Counted from the first letter of the stretch, positions 38,451-50,199 are shown. The stretch is 64,000 nt of DNA from Myxococcales bacterium (GCA_020633465.1 JACKDN010000003.1:124001-188000), one strand, 5' to 3'. The notes: a model not told the origin generated them from the letters alone. Translations and numbers: made by a program.

Positions 38451-39230
38451 TCAGCGCGGGTTGAACTCGACGCGGCGGTTCTTCGACCACGCCGACTCGT
38501 TCGAGCCCGACACCGCCGGGCGCTCCTCACCGAACGAGATGGTCGACAGGCGAGCCGCGTCGACGCCCTTGCTCACGAGGTACTTCTTGGCCGCCGACGC
38601 GCGACGCTCGCCCAGCGCGAGGTTGTACTCCTCGGTGCCGCGCTCGTCGCAGTGGCCGGCCAGCTGCACCGGCGCCGCGTTGGGATCACCCAGGCAGGCC
38701 GCGACCTGGTCGAGCTTGGCGCGCTGACCCGGCTTGATGTTCGAGCGGTCGAAGTCGAAGTAGACCGGCTCGGCGGTGCACTGCACCACCTTGGCCTGGC
38801 AGCGGCCGCCGACGCACTCCTGACCCTCGGGGCAGATCGGGTTGTCCGCGTTCTCGCCGCACTCGGGCTTCTGGATGCAGCTGCCGTTGCTGCAGTAGGT
38901 GTTGCCCGAGCACTCCGAGTTGTCGAGGCACTCGGCGCCGCACTCGTTGTTGCGGCACTTCTGGTTGCCGGGGCAGGGGATCGTGTCGTCGCAGTAGCCC
39001 GGCTTGCGCATGCACTTGCCGCCCGAGCAGATCATGCCGGGGCCCTTGTCCGCGCAGTGGGAGTTGTCACGGCACTGCGTGCACAGGTTGTTCACACAGA
39101 ACTCACCCTTGTCGGCACAGTGTCCGTCGTTCTCGCACTTGGGGTACTTTGGCCCGCAACCGGCCAGCGCGAGCGTCGCACCGCCCAACACGAACGCGAG
39201 AAGGAAGCGATTGGAAAACATGGTTCTCAT
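38451..39230 (-). CDS. pal: Pal-like OmpA-domain lipoprotein with five four-Cys repeats
   Basis: A 259-residue outer-membrane lipoprotein (lipobox Leu-Ala-Gly-Cys25). Residues 32-144 contain five repeats of four cysteines each, at about 32-50, 53-73, 80-97, 101-118 and 124-144, with spacing near C-x5-C-x6-C-x4-C. An OmpA/Pal peptidoglycan-binding domain follows from about 156 (Val-Tyr-Phe-Asp-Phe-Asp; Gly-His-Cys-Asp-Glu-Arg-Gly-Thr-Glu-Glu-Tyr-Asn; Leu-Gly-Glu-Arg-Arg-Ala). With 24 cysteines it will need disulfide formation; a DsbA-like protein is encoded nearby at 40093. ATG 39230 or 39221. Pairing with the YbgF-like gene supports a Tol-Pal role, though no tol genes are in the window. Confidence 0.85.
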   Translation of the reverse strand: MRTMFSNRFLLAFVLGGATLALAGCGPKYPKCENDGHCADKGEFCVNNLCTQCRDNSHCADKGPGMICSGGKCMRKPGYCDDTIPCPGNQKCRNNECGAECLDNSECSGNTYCSNGSCIQKPECGENADNPICPEGQECVGGRCQAKVVQCTAEPVYFDFDRSNIKPGQRAKLDQVAACLGDPNAAPVQLAGHCDERGTEEYNLALGERRASAAKKYLVSKGVDAARLSTISFGEERPAVSGSNESAWSKNRRVEFNPR

Positions 39231-40047
39231 CCGTGGGAAACGGTTGAAAAAACGTGCAGATACGCGCACTCGGGCGTCTACGATTCGGTGGAAGCTAGAC
39301 GATGCACGGGGGGTTGTCAACCCTCCGCGCGGGGCGGCGCGGGCGGCGCTCGCCGCCGTGTTCGGGGCGGCTCTGCTGGGGGCGTGCGGGCCCGATTCGA
39401 CGACCGATTCCCTGACCGTGGTGGCCACCGTGCCGACCGAAGGGTCGCGGCACGCCGCGGACGCTCCGCTGCGGGTGCGCTTCGATGGGTACCTGTCCGA
39501 GTCGATGCGTCTCGGGGCCGCGGCCAGCCTGGCCTCGGCGGAGGTCGGCGTCGCGATCTCGGTGCTCTACGATCCGGTCGAGCAGGGCCTCGTCATCGTA
39601 CCGGCCCGGCCGCTGCGCGTCGGCCTGGGCTACACCCTGACGGTGGACGCCTCGGTGGTCGAGGGCGTCGACGAGCGCCGGCTCGACGCCGATCTGATCG
39701 TGGACTTCGTGGCGGGCAACCCCACGTCCGCCGGGGGTGGGCCCCGCCCGGTGGTCCGCTTCGCGGACATCGAGGCGGATCTGCGGGCCGCCTGCGGCGA
39801 CTGCCACGGCGCGCCGCCGGGCGCGTACCCGCCGCTGACCGCCGCCGCGCTGGTCGAGGCGCCCTCGAAGCGCCGCCCGGGCGCGGTGCTGGTGCAGCCG
39901 GGGGCGCCCCTCGACAGCGAGCTGGTGCGCCGCGTGCTTTCGGACTACCCGGGCACGCTGGGCGCGCCGATGCCGCCGGACGCGCCCCTGGACGTGGCGC
40001 TGCAGAAGCGGCTGGTGGACTGGGTGAGGGACGGCGCCCTGCCCTGA
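39220..40047 (+). CDS. Ig-like lipoprotein with CxxCH heme motif, start uncertain
   Basis: The frame encodes a lipoprotein-like segment (Ala-rich helix and lipobox Leu-Gly-Ala-Cys). A Big_5-type Ig domain follows (Thr-Val-Pro-Thr-Glu-Gly ... Leu-Arg-Val-Arg-Phe-Asp-Gly). Near the C-terminus Ala-Ala-Cys-Gly-Asp-Cys-His-Gly is a heme c attachment motif, with a Met-Pro that could supply the sixth ligand. No ATG/GTG/TTG lies at a sensible distance before the signal. ATG 39220 and TTG 39244 give a long leader, and GTG 39358 leaves out the basic region. The pal promoter lies inside the doubtful 5' part, so the true start is probably right of it. Confidence 0.65.
   Translation: MVLIRGKRLKKRADTRTRASTIRWKLDDARGVVNPPRGAARAALAAVFGAALLGACGPDSTTDSLTVVATVPTEGSRHAADAPLRVRFDGYLSESMRLGAAASLASAEVGVAISVLYDPVEQGLVIVPARPLRVGLGYTLTVDASVVEGVDERRLDADLIVDFVAGNPTSAGGGPRPVVRFADIEADLRAACGDCHGAPPGAYPPLTAAALVEAPSKRRPGAVLVQPGAPLDSELVRRVLSDYPGTLGAPMPPDAPLDVALQKRLVDWVRDGALP
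39292..39320 (-). promoter_or_regulatory. predicted promoter of pal
   Basis: Consensus TTGACA (39320-39315), 17 bases, TAGCTT (39297-39292) on the minus strand; the transcript would start about 55 bases before the ATG. Confidence 0.5.
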
Positions 40048-40092
40048 TGCGCCTTGCCCTGATGCGCCCCGCCCCGAGGACGGGCGGGCGGC

Positions 40093-40926
40093 CTACTTCT
40101 TGGCTTCCAGCTTGCCGATCGCCTTCTGTACGTAGGCCTTGATGGCCTCGGGCGACTTGTCCTCGGTGTACAGCTTGCCGTTGATGTACAGCGTGGGCGT
40201 GCCGGTCAGCTGGGCGTCGATGGCCTCCTGCCGGTCGCGCTGAATCTGCTTGGCGAGGGCGGGATCCTCGAGGTCGGCCTTGAACTTCTCGACGTTCAGG
40301 CCGAGCTCGGTAGCGAACTCGACGAACTTCTCGGCCGACAGCTTGCCCTGGTTCGTGAAGATCAGGTCGTGCATGGGCCAGAAGCGGCCCTGCCGGTGGG
40401 CGGCGAGGGTCGCGCGGGCGGCGAGGTCGGCGAACATGTGGTGCTGCAGCGGGAACTGCTTGAAGTAGACGGTCACGTCCTTGGGGTAGGCCTTGACCAC
40501 CTCTTCGAGCACCGGCCGCATCAGCGCGCAGTGCGGGCACTCGAAGTCGGCGAACTCGACGATCTGGATGCGCCCGTCCTTGGCGCCCTTCGAGGGCGTG
40601 TCACCCAGCTCGAAGGTGAAGGTGACGTGCTCGTCGAGGTACTTGCGCACCACCGCCTCGCGCACCTGCTCGATGCCGTCGCCGTCCCGGAAGCGGTCGG
40701 CCCCGAAGGCGGCCAGCTCGGTCGCCTGCGGGCAGCTCTTCTTCTCGATGCACTCGAAGAGGCTCAGGCGCGGGTTGCAGGGGCAGGCGCCCTCCTTCAT
40801 CAACGCGGAGAGGGCGCCGATCTCGTCGGCCACCAGACCCTTCGTGTCGACCCCGGGCAGCGGCTGGGCGTGGGCGCCGGCGGCGGTCCATCCGAGAAGC
40901 GCCACGGCGATCAGCGTACGCCGCAT
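40093..40926 (-). CDS. DsbA-like thiol-disulfide oxidoreductase
   Basis: A 277-residue exported protein: Sec signal with Ala-His-Ala cleavage near residue 20. A small N-terminal module has four cysteines (48, 50, 59, 65) and a helix. A DsbA/thioredoxin_4 domain from about residue 118 has the active site Cys-Pro-His-Cys (130-133) and cis-Pro motif Thr-Gly-Thr-Pro-Thr-Leu-Tyr-Ile-Asn-Gly. The extra cysteine module is unlike E. coli DsbA and may mediate recycling or metal binding. The neighbouring Cys-rich Pal-type lipoprotein is a plausible client. ATG 40926 gives the signal peptide. Confidence 0.85.
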   Translation of the reverse strand: MRRTLIAVALLGWTAAGAHAQPLPGVDTKGLVADEIGALSALMKEGACPCNPRLSLFECIEKKSCPQATELAAFGADRFRDGDGIEQVREAVVRKYLDEHVTFTFELGDTPSKGAKDGRIQIVEFADFECPHCALMRPVLEEVVKAYPKDVTVYFKQFPLQHHMFADLAARATLAAHRQGRFWPMHDLIFTNQGKLSAEKFVEFATELGLNVEKFKADLEDPALAKQIQRDRQEAIDAQLTGTPTLYINGKLYTEDKSPEAIKAYVQKAIGKLEAKK

Positions 40927-40975
40927 CGACGACCCCCTTTCAGAGTTTCGGAACCCTAGTGGCGGGCTCTTCGCC

Positions 40976-41004
40976 TTGTCAACCAAGCCCCGGGGTGCTT
41001 GACT
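40976..41004 (+). promoter_or_regulatory. possible leaderless promoter of folK
   Basis: TTGTCA (40976-40981), 17 bases, TTGACT (40999-41004), then eight bases to the folK ATG at 41013, with no Shine-Dalgarno in between. The -10 matches only three positions. Confidence 0.35.
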
Positions 41005-41012
41005 TCCGCCCG

Positions 41013-41504
41013 ATGGACACGCTGGTCTGGGTCGGGCTGGGCGGCAACCGGGGCGACGTCCGGGCGACCCTCGCCGGGGCGCGGGCCGCGCTCGCGGCGT
41101 GGTCCGACGGCCCCCTCGAGGCCAGCCCGATCTACGCCAGCGCGCCGTGGGGCGACGGCGATCAGCCGATCTTCTTCAACCAGGTGGTGGGCCTCGCGCC
41201 CACCGTCGCGCCGAGCGCGCTGCTGGCCGCGCTGCAGGCGATGGAGGCGCGGTTCGGACGCGATCGCGCCACGGAGCGTCGATGGGGCCCTCGGACACTC
41301 GATCTCGATCTGCTGTGTTGGCCGGGCGTGCGCTCGGCCGATCCGACGCTGATCCTGCCGCACCCCCGGATGGCGCAGCGCCGCTTCGTGCTCGCGCCGC
41401 TGTTCGAGGTGGCGCCGGGGCTCGTGCCCTTCGGCCTCGACGCGACCGTCGCCGCCCTGTTGGCCGACTGCCCCGATGGGGGCTGGGTGCGGCGCTGCTG
41501 GTGA
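41013..41504 (+). CDS. folK: HPPK: 6-hydroxymethyl-7,8-dihydropterin pyrophosphokinase
   Basis: FolK transfers pyrophosphate from ATP to hydroxymethyl-dihydropterin in folate synthesis. The 163-residue product has the N-terminal Gly-Leu-Gly-Gly-Asn-Arg-Gly-Asp, Phe-Phe-Asn-Gln-Val-Val, and the signature Arg-Arg-Trp-Gly-Pro-Arg-Thr-Leu-Asp-Leu-Asp-Leu-Leu, followed by Leu-Pro-His-Pro-Arg-Met. Met at 41013 gives the family N-terminus. The stop overlaps the next gene's GTG. No other folate gene is in the window. Confidence 0.95.
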   Translation: MDTLVWVGLGGNRGDVRATLAGARAALAAWSDGPLEASPIYASAPWGDGDQPIFFNQVVGLAPTVAPSALLAALQAMEARFGRDRATERRWGPRTLDLDLLCWPGVRSADPTLILPHPRMAQRRFVLAPLFEVAPGLVPFGLDATVAALLADCPDGGWVRRCW

Positions 41505-42121
41505 GCGTGGCCTGGGCGCGGCCCAGCCTCGACGACGCGCTGGGGCCCGAGACCATCGCGCCGCCCCCGGGGCAGATGGTGTCGGTGGCCCCGCCCGAGC
41601 CCCTGCCCGAGCAGCTCGATCCGAACTGGTTCGCCGATCACCCCGACGCGCTGGCCCGCTTCCTCGCCGAGCGCCCGGATCGCCTCGACGCCGCCAAGAT
41701 GGAGCCGGTGCTGCTGCTCACGCTCGCGCAGATCCTGCTGCGCGGCGATCACACCTTCGTCGCCGAGCGGCTGCTGTGGCAGGGCGCCCAGCAGTGGCCG
41801 GAGCGCGCCGACGTGCTGCGGGCCTGGTCGCGGGTGCTCATCAGCCTGGGTCGCCCCGACGCCGCGCGGACCGCCCTGTCGAAGGTGGTGGGGCTGACGC
41901 CCACCGATCCGGTGGCGCAGTACCTGCTGGCGCGCTCGCTGCTGAGCATCGAGCCGCGCGCGCGGGCCAACGATGTCGCCGCGCGGGCGGCGCTGACCCA
42001 GGTGCTGACCCTGGCCCCCACCTACCGGGACGCCGACGGCGTGGACGCGCGCGAGATCAAGATGGTGATCGAGCAGCTCGACCAGCAGATCGCCGGCAAG
42101 AAGCCCGCCGCGCCCCGCTGA
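41501..42121 (+). CDS. TPR-like protein downstream of folK
   Basis: A 206-residue protein from a GTG overlapping the folK stop (GTGA). Residues 60-190 form TPR-like helix pairs (Trp-Pro-Glu-Arg-Ala-Asp-Val-Leu-Arg-Ala-Trp-Ser-Arg; Arg-Pro-Asp-Ala-Ala-Arg-Thr-Ala-Leu). Upstream in the same frame a Leu/Ala-rich stretch ending Ala-Trp-Ala resembles a signal peptide, but there is no usual start codon before it. The protein may therefore be exported from a non-standard start (CTG 41468). Function unknown. Confidence 0.6.
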   Translation: MSVAWARPSLDDALGPETIAPPPGQMVSVAPPEPLPEQLDPNWFADHPDALARFLAERPDRLDAAKMEPVLLLTLAQILLRGDHTFVAERLLWQGAQQWPERADVLRAWSRVLISLGRPDAARTALSKVVGLTPTDPVAQYLLARSLLSIEPRARANDVAARAALTQVLTLAPTYRDADGVDAREIKMVIEQLDQQIAGKKPAAPR

Positions 42122-42126
42122 TCCGA

Positions 42127-44147
42127 TCAGTCGTCGTCGTCCTCGTCGTCGAGGCGGCCGTCGATGCTGTCGTCCGCCGAGGCCTCGAGGTCGATGATGC
42201 GGGCGTCGCCCACGTAGGGCTTGGTCTCGTAGCGGGTCAGCCGGCCGATGCGGCGCACGATGGTCGCCATGCGCTCGGCCTCGCGGTGGATGGTGCGGGC
42301 GGGGCGCTGGTTGGGATCGTCCTCGGCCAGGCGCCGCTGCAGCAGCTCGGCGTAGCCCATCACGCTGGTCAACGGCTGGTTCAGCTCGTGGGCCATCGCG
42401 CCGGCCAGCTCGGCCAGCAGCGCCATCTTCTCGCTCTCCTGCAGCCGCTCCTGCGTCTCGTTCAGCTGGGCCTCCATCGCGATGCGATCGCGCAGATCGC
42501 GCAGGATGCCCACGGTCGCCACCTCGCGGCCGTCCACCTGCACCACCGAGGCGGTCATCAGCACCGGGATGGCGCGCCCCCCGGCGTCGAGCACCTCGCG
42601 GCGCAGCGGGGTGGTGATGCGGTTGCGGCCGCCGTGCTCGTCGCTGCGCAGCAGGGCCATCACCTCGGCGGCGCCCCCCTCGAGGTACAGGGCGCTGACG
42701 TGCAGCTTGCCCACGACGTCCTCGGCGCCGCGCCCGAAGAGGCGCTCGGCCGCCTTGTTGAACACGCGGACGTTGCCGGCGAGATCGGTGGCCACGACCG
42801 CGTCGGGCGTGGCGTCGACGAGGCTCTGCAGGAAGTCGCGCGCCTCGGCCAGCTGGTCGGCGAGGCGGCGCTCCTCGGTCACGTCGCGCAGGGTGAGGCT
42901 GTAGGCCTCGTCGCCGGGTACGCGCGCGGCGCTGATGCTCAGCAGGCGGGCGTTGGCCAGGCGCAGGTCGACCCGGCGCGAGAAGTCGCCCGCGTGCAGC
43001 AGCCGCAGCAGCTCCGCGGGCCCCGAGCAGTCGCCCGCGCACAGCGTGCGGAAGTCCCGGCCCACCATCTCGGCGCGGCCGACGCCGATGATGATCTCGG
43101 CGGGGCGGTTCATGAACAGCACGCGCCCCCGCGCATCGATGATGAACATGCCGTCGGCCGAGTTCTCGAAGAAGTCCTCGTACCGCTGCACCGTGCGCAG
43201 GCGCTGCTCGACGACGGCCCGCGCGTGGCTGATGCGCGTGGACTCGGCCTTCAGCGCGCTGAACAGGCGGGCGTTGCTCACCGCCACGGCCGTCGCGTTG
43301 GCGACGATCTGCCCGAAGCTGGTCTCGCGCTCGCCGAAGCGCTCCCAGGCCTGGGCCGAGCGCAGGAAGAGCACGCCGATGCAGCGATCGCCCTCCATCA
43401 TCGGGAACAGCGCGCAGGAGCGGACCGAGAGGCGCGCCACCTGGTCCTTCACCGGATCGAAGAGGGGATCGGCGGTCACGTCGGCGACGATCACCGGCTG
43501 GCGCGTCTCGAGCACGCGGCGGATCTCGGGGTAGCCCTCGAGGGCGATCTCGCGATCGGTCAGCCCGGCGTCGTCCGAGGCCGCGACCACGCGGCCCACC
43601 TGCTCGTCCTGCTCGACGAGCACCACCGAGCAGCGCTCGGTGTGCAGCACCTCGGCCACCATGCCGGCGACGTCCTGCAGGATGGTCTGCACGTCCAGCC
43701 GCCCGGTCAGGCGGTGGCTGATGTCGAGCAGCGTGCGGTCGTCGCGGCGCTGCTGCTCGCGCTGAGCGGCGTAGGCCGCGATGCGCAGGTGGGCCTGCAC
43801 CCGCGCGAGCACCTCGCCGAGGTGGAAGGGCTTGGCGATGTAGTCGTCGGCCCCGGCCTCGAGCGCCTCCTGCAGCACCTCCTGCCCGCCGCGCGCGGTG
43901 AGCACGATCATCTGCAGCGAGCGGGTGTCCGGATCGGCTCGCACCGCCTCGAGCACGTCGAAGCCGTCCATCTTGGGCATCATCAGATCGAGCAGCACCA
44001 GATCCGGCGGCGCGCCGCGGATGCGCTCGAGCGCCTCGACGCCGTCGGCGGCGGTGTCGACCTCGATGCCCTTGGCGCCCAGCGCGCGCGACAACATCTC
44101 GCGGATGAGCCGCTCGTCGTCGACGACGAGGACGCGCTGCGCGACGC

Positions 44148-44151
<4 letters not shown>
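42127..44151 (-). CDS. receiver-GAF-PAS-PAS-HisKA protein lacking an ATPase domain
   Basis: A 674-residue protein. The receiver (residues 5-122) has Asp55 in Val-Leu-Leu-Asp-Leu-Met-Met-Pro. GAF is at about 140-320 and PAS domains at about 335-455 and 460-580. HisKA follows with Ala-His-Glu-Leu-Asn-Gln-Pro-Leu near 600. The chain ends about 75 residues later in an acidic tail (Asp/Glu run), with no N, G1 or G2 box, so it cannot itself bind ATP as a kinase. It could be phosphorylated in trans or act through dimerisation. ATG overlaps the larC stop (ATGA). The frame is intact with no ATPase remnant in the 5 bases before the convergent stop, so this is not a simple frameshift. Confidence 0.85.
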
Positions 44152-45392
<1,241 letters not shown>

Positions 45393-45461
45393 GCCAAAGC
45401 CTCGCTGCCGCCGGCGGGCGCAGGCGCGGCCGCGCTGACGGCCCCGTGCCCACGGACCCGG

Positions 45462-46223
45462 TCAGCGGGGGGGGCGGTTCATCAACGAAGCGGCGACGCC
45501 GGCGCCGAAGCCGTTGTCAATGTTCACCACCGTGACCCCGGAGGCGCAAGCGTTGAGCATGCCGAGCAGCGCGGCGAGGCCTCCGAACGAGGCCCCGTAG
45601 CCCACCGAGGTGGGCACCGCGACGACCGGCCGATCGATCAGCCCGGCCACGACGCTGGGCAGGGCGCCCTCGAAGCCGGCGACCACGACGACCACCTGCG
45701 CGGCCCGCAGGCGATCGACGTGGGCCAGCAGGCGGTGCAGGCCGGCGACCCCGATGTCGTGGATCACCTCGACGCGGTTGCCGCACAGGCGCGCGGTGAG
45801 GGCGGCCTCGGCGGCGACGGGCAGATCGCTCGTGCCGGCGGAGACGACGGTGATGGTGCCCAGCCCGGTGTCGGGCGCGGGGGCGTCCTCGATCAGCAGG
45901 CAGCGGGCGTCGGCGTCGTACCGCGCGGGCAGATCGGCCAGATCGGCCAGGGCCGCCGCGGCCACCTCGGGCTGCACGCGCGTCGCCAGGGCGCGCTGCC
46001 CGCGGGCGTAGAGCGTGCGCAGGATGGCGGCGATCTGCGGGGCCGTCTTGCCGGCGCCGTACACCACCTCGGGCATGCCCCGGCGGCGGGCGCGATCGGT
46101 GTCGACGGTGGCGAAGCCCAGCTGTACGAAGCCGGCGCGCTCGAGATCGTCGGCGGCCTGCTCCGGGGCGCGGCTGCCGGCGGCCACGGCGCGCAGCGCG
46201 GCGATCAGATCGTCTCGGGTCAT
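45462..46223 (-). CDS. larB: nickel-pincer cofactor biosynthesis protein LarB
   Basis: LarB carboxylates and hydrolyses nicotinic acid adenine dinucleotide to start pincer cofactor synthesis. The 253-residue product has the PurE-like C-terminal domain: Val-Val-Ser-Ala-Gly-Thr-Ser-Asp-Leu-Pro-Val-Ala-Glu-Glu-like segment, Val-Val-Ala-Gly-Phe-Glu-Gly-Ala-Leu-Pro-Ser-Val, and Pro-Thr-Ser-Val-Gly-Tyr-Gly. It ends Asn-Ile-Asp-Asn-Gly-Phe-Gly-Ala-Gly. ATG at 46223; the longer open frame is antisense noise from cheA. larC starts 69 bases after the stop. Confidence 0.92.
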   Translation of the reverse strand: MTRDDLIAALRAVAAGSRAPEQAADDLERAGFVQLGFATVDTDRARRRGMPEVVYGAGKTAPQIAAILRTLYARGQRALATRVQPEVAAAALADLADLPARYDADARCLLIEDAPAPDTGLGTITVVSAGTSDLPVAAEAALTARLCGNRVEVIHDIGVAGLHRLLAHVDRLRAAQVVVVVAGFEGALPSVVAGLIDRPVVAVPTSVGYGASFGGLAALLGMLNACASGVTVVNIDNGFGAGVAASLMNRPPR

Positions 46224-46309
46224 GGGGGCCTTTCGCGGTGGGGCCGTCGGCGCGTGGCGAAGGACGCCGCGGCGCCGGTCGAGGTCGCGCGGCGGAGGCC
46301 GAGAGACGC

Positions 46310-48418
46310 TCAGCCGACGGCGATGAAGCGGTTCACGTCGACGACGAAGACGGGCTCGCCGACCGAGTCGATGGTGACGCCCAGCAGGCCCTCGATGCGC
46401 TCCAGCAGCGGGCCGAGGGGCTTGATGACGGCGTCCTGCTGGCCCACGACGCGATCGACGCCCAGCACGAAGGGGCCGGTCGGGTGGGCGAAGACGACGC
46501 CGGGGAAGCTGCCCTCGAGGGGGCGCCGGGGGAAGCCGAGCAGGTGCCGCAGGGCGTGCAGCCGCAGGCGCTCGTCGCCGTGGTCGACGTACAGGGCGCC
46601 GCGCTCGCGCTCGGCGGTGTCGGCGTCGAACTGATCGGTCTTCACGATGCGGCCGAGGGGCAGGCCGAAGACCTGCTCGTCGGCCTCGACCAGCAGCAGC
46701 TTGCTGATGCCGGGGGTGCGGGGCAGGCGCAGGCGCACGGTGGTGCCGACGCCCTGCTCCGAGGTGACCTCGACCCGGCCGCCGAGGCCGTTGATCGCGT
46801 CCTGCACCGCGTCCATGCCGACGCCTCGACCGGCCAGGGCGCCGGCGCGGTCGCGCGCGCTGAGGCCGGGCAGGCACACCAGCCGCGTCAGGTCGCGCTC
46901 GGCCATCGCCGCGGCCCGGGCGCGGTCGAGCAGCCCCAGATCGGCGGCGCGCTCGACCAGGCGCTCGCGATCGATGCCGCCCCCGTCGTCCTGCAGCTCG
47001 ACGACGATCTCGTCGCGCACGCGGCGGCACTCGAGCGTCAGCAGGCCCACCGGCCGCTTGCCGGCCGCGCTGCGCGCCTCGGGCGACTCGATGCCGTGCT
47101 CCACCGCGTTGCGCAGCAGGTGGGTCAGCGGGGCGTCGAGGCCCTCGATGATCGCGCGATCGAGCTGCTGATCGTCGCCGTGCACCACCAGCGTCGCCTT
47201 CTTGTTCACCTGCCGCCCGAGATCGCGCACGACGCGCGGCAGGCGGCTGGTCAGCACCGACATCGGCGTCATGCGCACCGACAGGGCGTCGCCGTGCAGG
47301 GCGGTCAGCGTGCGCGACAGCTGGCCGAGGGCCTGGGTCATCGCCGGCTGGGGGCGCTCCTGGTTCAGGTTCCACAGGCGCTGGTTGACGATGAGCAGAT
47401 CGCCCACGCGATCGAGCAGGGTGTCCAGCCAGTCGGTGCGCACGCGGATGGTGCGGGCGGGGCGCGGGGCGCGCACGATGGCCGCCGCCTCGGCGCGCCG
47501 ACGCTCCATGCTCGAGCCGGGATCGCCCTCCATCGAGTCGGCCGGCGGGATCTCGGCCGAGGCGCTGGCGGGGGGCGCGCCGGCCTCGTCGCCGTCGTCG
47601 GGGGCCTCGGTCGGCACGTCGTCGAAGAGCGCGAGATCGCCGGTGAACAGCAGATCGTCGGCCTCGACGGTGCTGGCGGCGGGCTCGGGGGCCGAGGGCG
47701 CCGGCGCGGGCGGGGCCTCGTAGGCGCGCACGTCCACGCGCACCCAGTCGGGCACCAGGCGCACGAACTGCTCGATGCGCGCGCGGGTGTGCGGCGTGCG
47801 CAGCACCAGGCGCAGCGGCCCCTCCAGCTGCCCGGCCTGCAGGGTCTCGATCGACGGGTGCGACGACACCACCTCGCCCAGGCGCTTCAGCTTGCGGAAC
47901 AGCAGGAAGCCGCGCACGCCCGCGTCGGGGCTGCCCGGCGCCGACTCGACGTCCACCACCAGGTCGCCGGGCGCGCCCACCGGCGTCGGCAGGGCCGTGG
48001 TGACGCGGGGCATCGGCACCGTGGGCTTGGGGCGCCCCAACAGATCGGCCACGCGCCCGGTCAGCGTGCGCGCCGCGGCGTCCAGCGTCAGGGGCAGGCG
48101 CTCGGCGTCCACGTCGCCCACCCACTGCGTCATCCGATCGACGCCGCCGAGGAGCAGGTCGATGATCTCGGCGTCGACCTGACGCCGCCCTTCGCGCACC
48201 TGCTCCATCAGATCCTCGAGGGCGTGGGCCAGCTCGAACATCGGCTGGTAGCCCATCGTGCCGCTCATGCCCTTGATGCTGTGGAACAGGCGGAAGACGG
48301 TGTCGATGTGATCGCGGTGCGCGGGATCGGCCTCGAGCTCGACCAGGCGCCGGGCGAGCGTCTCGAGGTTCTCCTGGGTCTCGCTGACGTACAGCGCGCG
48401 GTATTTGGACAGATCCAT
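46310..48418 (-). CDS. cheA: CheA-type chemotaxis histidine kinase
   Basis: A 702-residue kinase in CheA order. P1 Hpt has His46 in Leu-Phe-His-Ser-Ile-Lys-Gly. A long Pro/Ala/Glu-rich linker spans about 140-320. The P3 dimerisation helices start near Val-Arg-Thr-Asp-Trp-Leu-Asp-Thr-Leu. The P4 ATPase has Leu-Leu-Arg-Asn-Ala-Val-Glu-His-Gly-Ile and Gly-Arg-Gly-Val-Gly-Met-Asp. The C-terminal P5 is CheW-like. A second Arg-rich domain between P1 and P3 may be a P2 substitute. It lies eight bases after cheW. No cheY, cheB or cheR is visible in the operon, so the response regulator must be elsewhere, or is one of the receiver proteins nearby. Confidence 0.92.
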   Translation of the reverse strand: MDLSKYRALYVSETQENLETLARRLVELEADPAHRDHIDTVFRLFHSIKGMSGTMGYQPMFELAHALEDLMEQVREGRRQVDAEIIDLLLGGVDRMTQWVGDVDAERLPLTLDAAARTLTGRVADLLGRPKPTVPMPRVTTALPTPVGAPGDLVVDVESAPGSPDAGVRGFLLFRKLKRLGEVVSSHPSIETLQAGQLEGPLRLVLRTPHTRARIEQFVRLVPDWVRVDVRAYEAPPAPAPSAPEPAASTVEADDLLFTGDLALFDDVPTEAPDDGDEAGAPPASASAEIPPADSMEGDPGSSMERRRAEAAAIVRAPRPARTIRVRTDWLDTLLDRVGDLLIVNQRLWNLNQERPQPAMTQALGQLSRTLTALHGDALSVRMTPMSVLTSRLPRVVRDLGRQVNKKATLVVHGDDQQLDRAIIEGLDAPLTHLLRNAVEHGIESPEARSAAGKRPVGLLTLECRRVRDEIVVELQDDGGGIDRERLVERAADLGLLDRARAAAMAERDLTRLVCLPGLSARDRAGALAGRGVGMDAVQDAINGLGGRVEVTSEQGVGTTVRLRLPRTPGISKLLLVEADEQVFGLPLGRIVKTDQFDADTAERERGALYVDHGDERLRLHALRHLLGFPRRPLEGSFPGVVFAHPTGPFVLGVDRVVGQQDAVIKPLGPLLERIEGLLGVTIDSVGEPVFVVDVNRFIAVG

Positions 48419-48425
48419 CCGGCGC

Positions 48426-48866
48426 TCAGAACGCTTCGACGATGCCGCGCACGACGCGGTCGACGTCCAGGTGGTGGAAGTTCAGGTCGGGCGTGCTGAG
48501 GGCCTCGACCACCCAGTCCGACTGCGGCAGGTAGTACTTCAGCTCGGTCACGCGCACGGCGTTGCGGGCCTCGACGATCGCGACGGTGCCGACCGCGAGG
48601 GCGACGTTCAGGCTGGGCTGGTCGACGACGGCCGCGACGCGGGCCGGGCGCGGATCGCCCACCTCGAGGAAGCGGGCCAGGTCGACCACGGTCAGCAGGC
48701 GGCCCTGGTGGTTCAGGACGCCGTGCACCCAGGCGGGGGCCCAGGGCACGCGCGCGGTGTGGGTCAGGGGCAGCACCTCGGTGATGCGGGCGAGGTCGAA
48801 GCCCAGGCGCGCGATGCCCAGGTCCGAGACCAGGAAGCGGCGGCCGTCGTCGGGCGTGGGCTCCAC
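48426..48866 (-). CDS. cheW: CheW-like coupling protein
   Basis: A 146-residue CheW domain: Arg-Phe-Leu-Val-Ser-Asp-Leu-Gly-Ile strand, Ile-Thr-Glu-Val-Leu-Pro-Leu-Thr, the signature Ala-Trp-Val-His-Gly-Val-Leu-Asn-His-Gln-Gly, and Leu-Thr-Val-Val-Asp-Leu-Ala-Arg-Phe-Leu. It bridges receptor tips and CheA. GTG at 48866 lies two bases after the MCP stop; no better start exists in frame before it runs into the receptor gene. Sequence conservation to E. coli CheW looks low. Confidence 0.85.
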   Translation of the reverse strand: MEPTPDDGRRFLVSDLGIARLGFDLARITEVLPLTHTARVPWAPAWVHGVLNHQGRLLTVVDLARFLEVGDPRPARVAAVVDQPSLNVALAVGTVAIVEARNAVRVTELKYYLPQSDWVVEALSTPDLNFHHLDVDRVVRGIVEAF

Positions 48867-48868
48867 GA

Positions 48869-50191
<1,323 letters not shown>

Positions 50192-50199
50192 GGGTCGCG

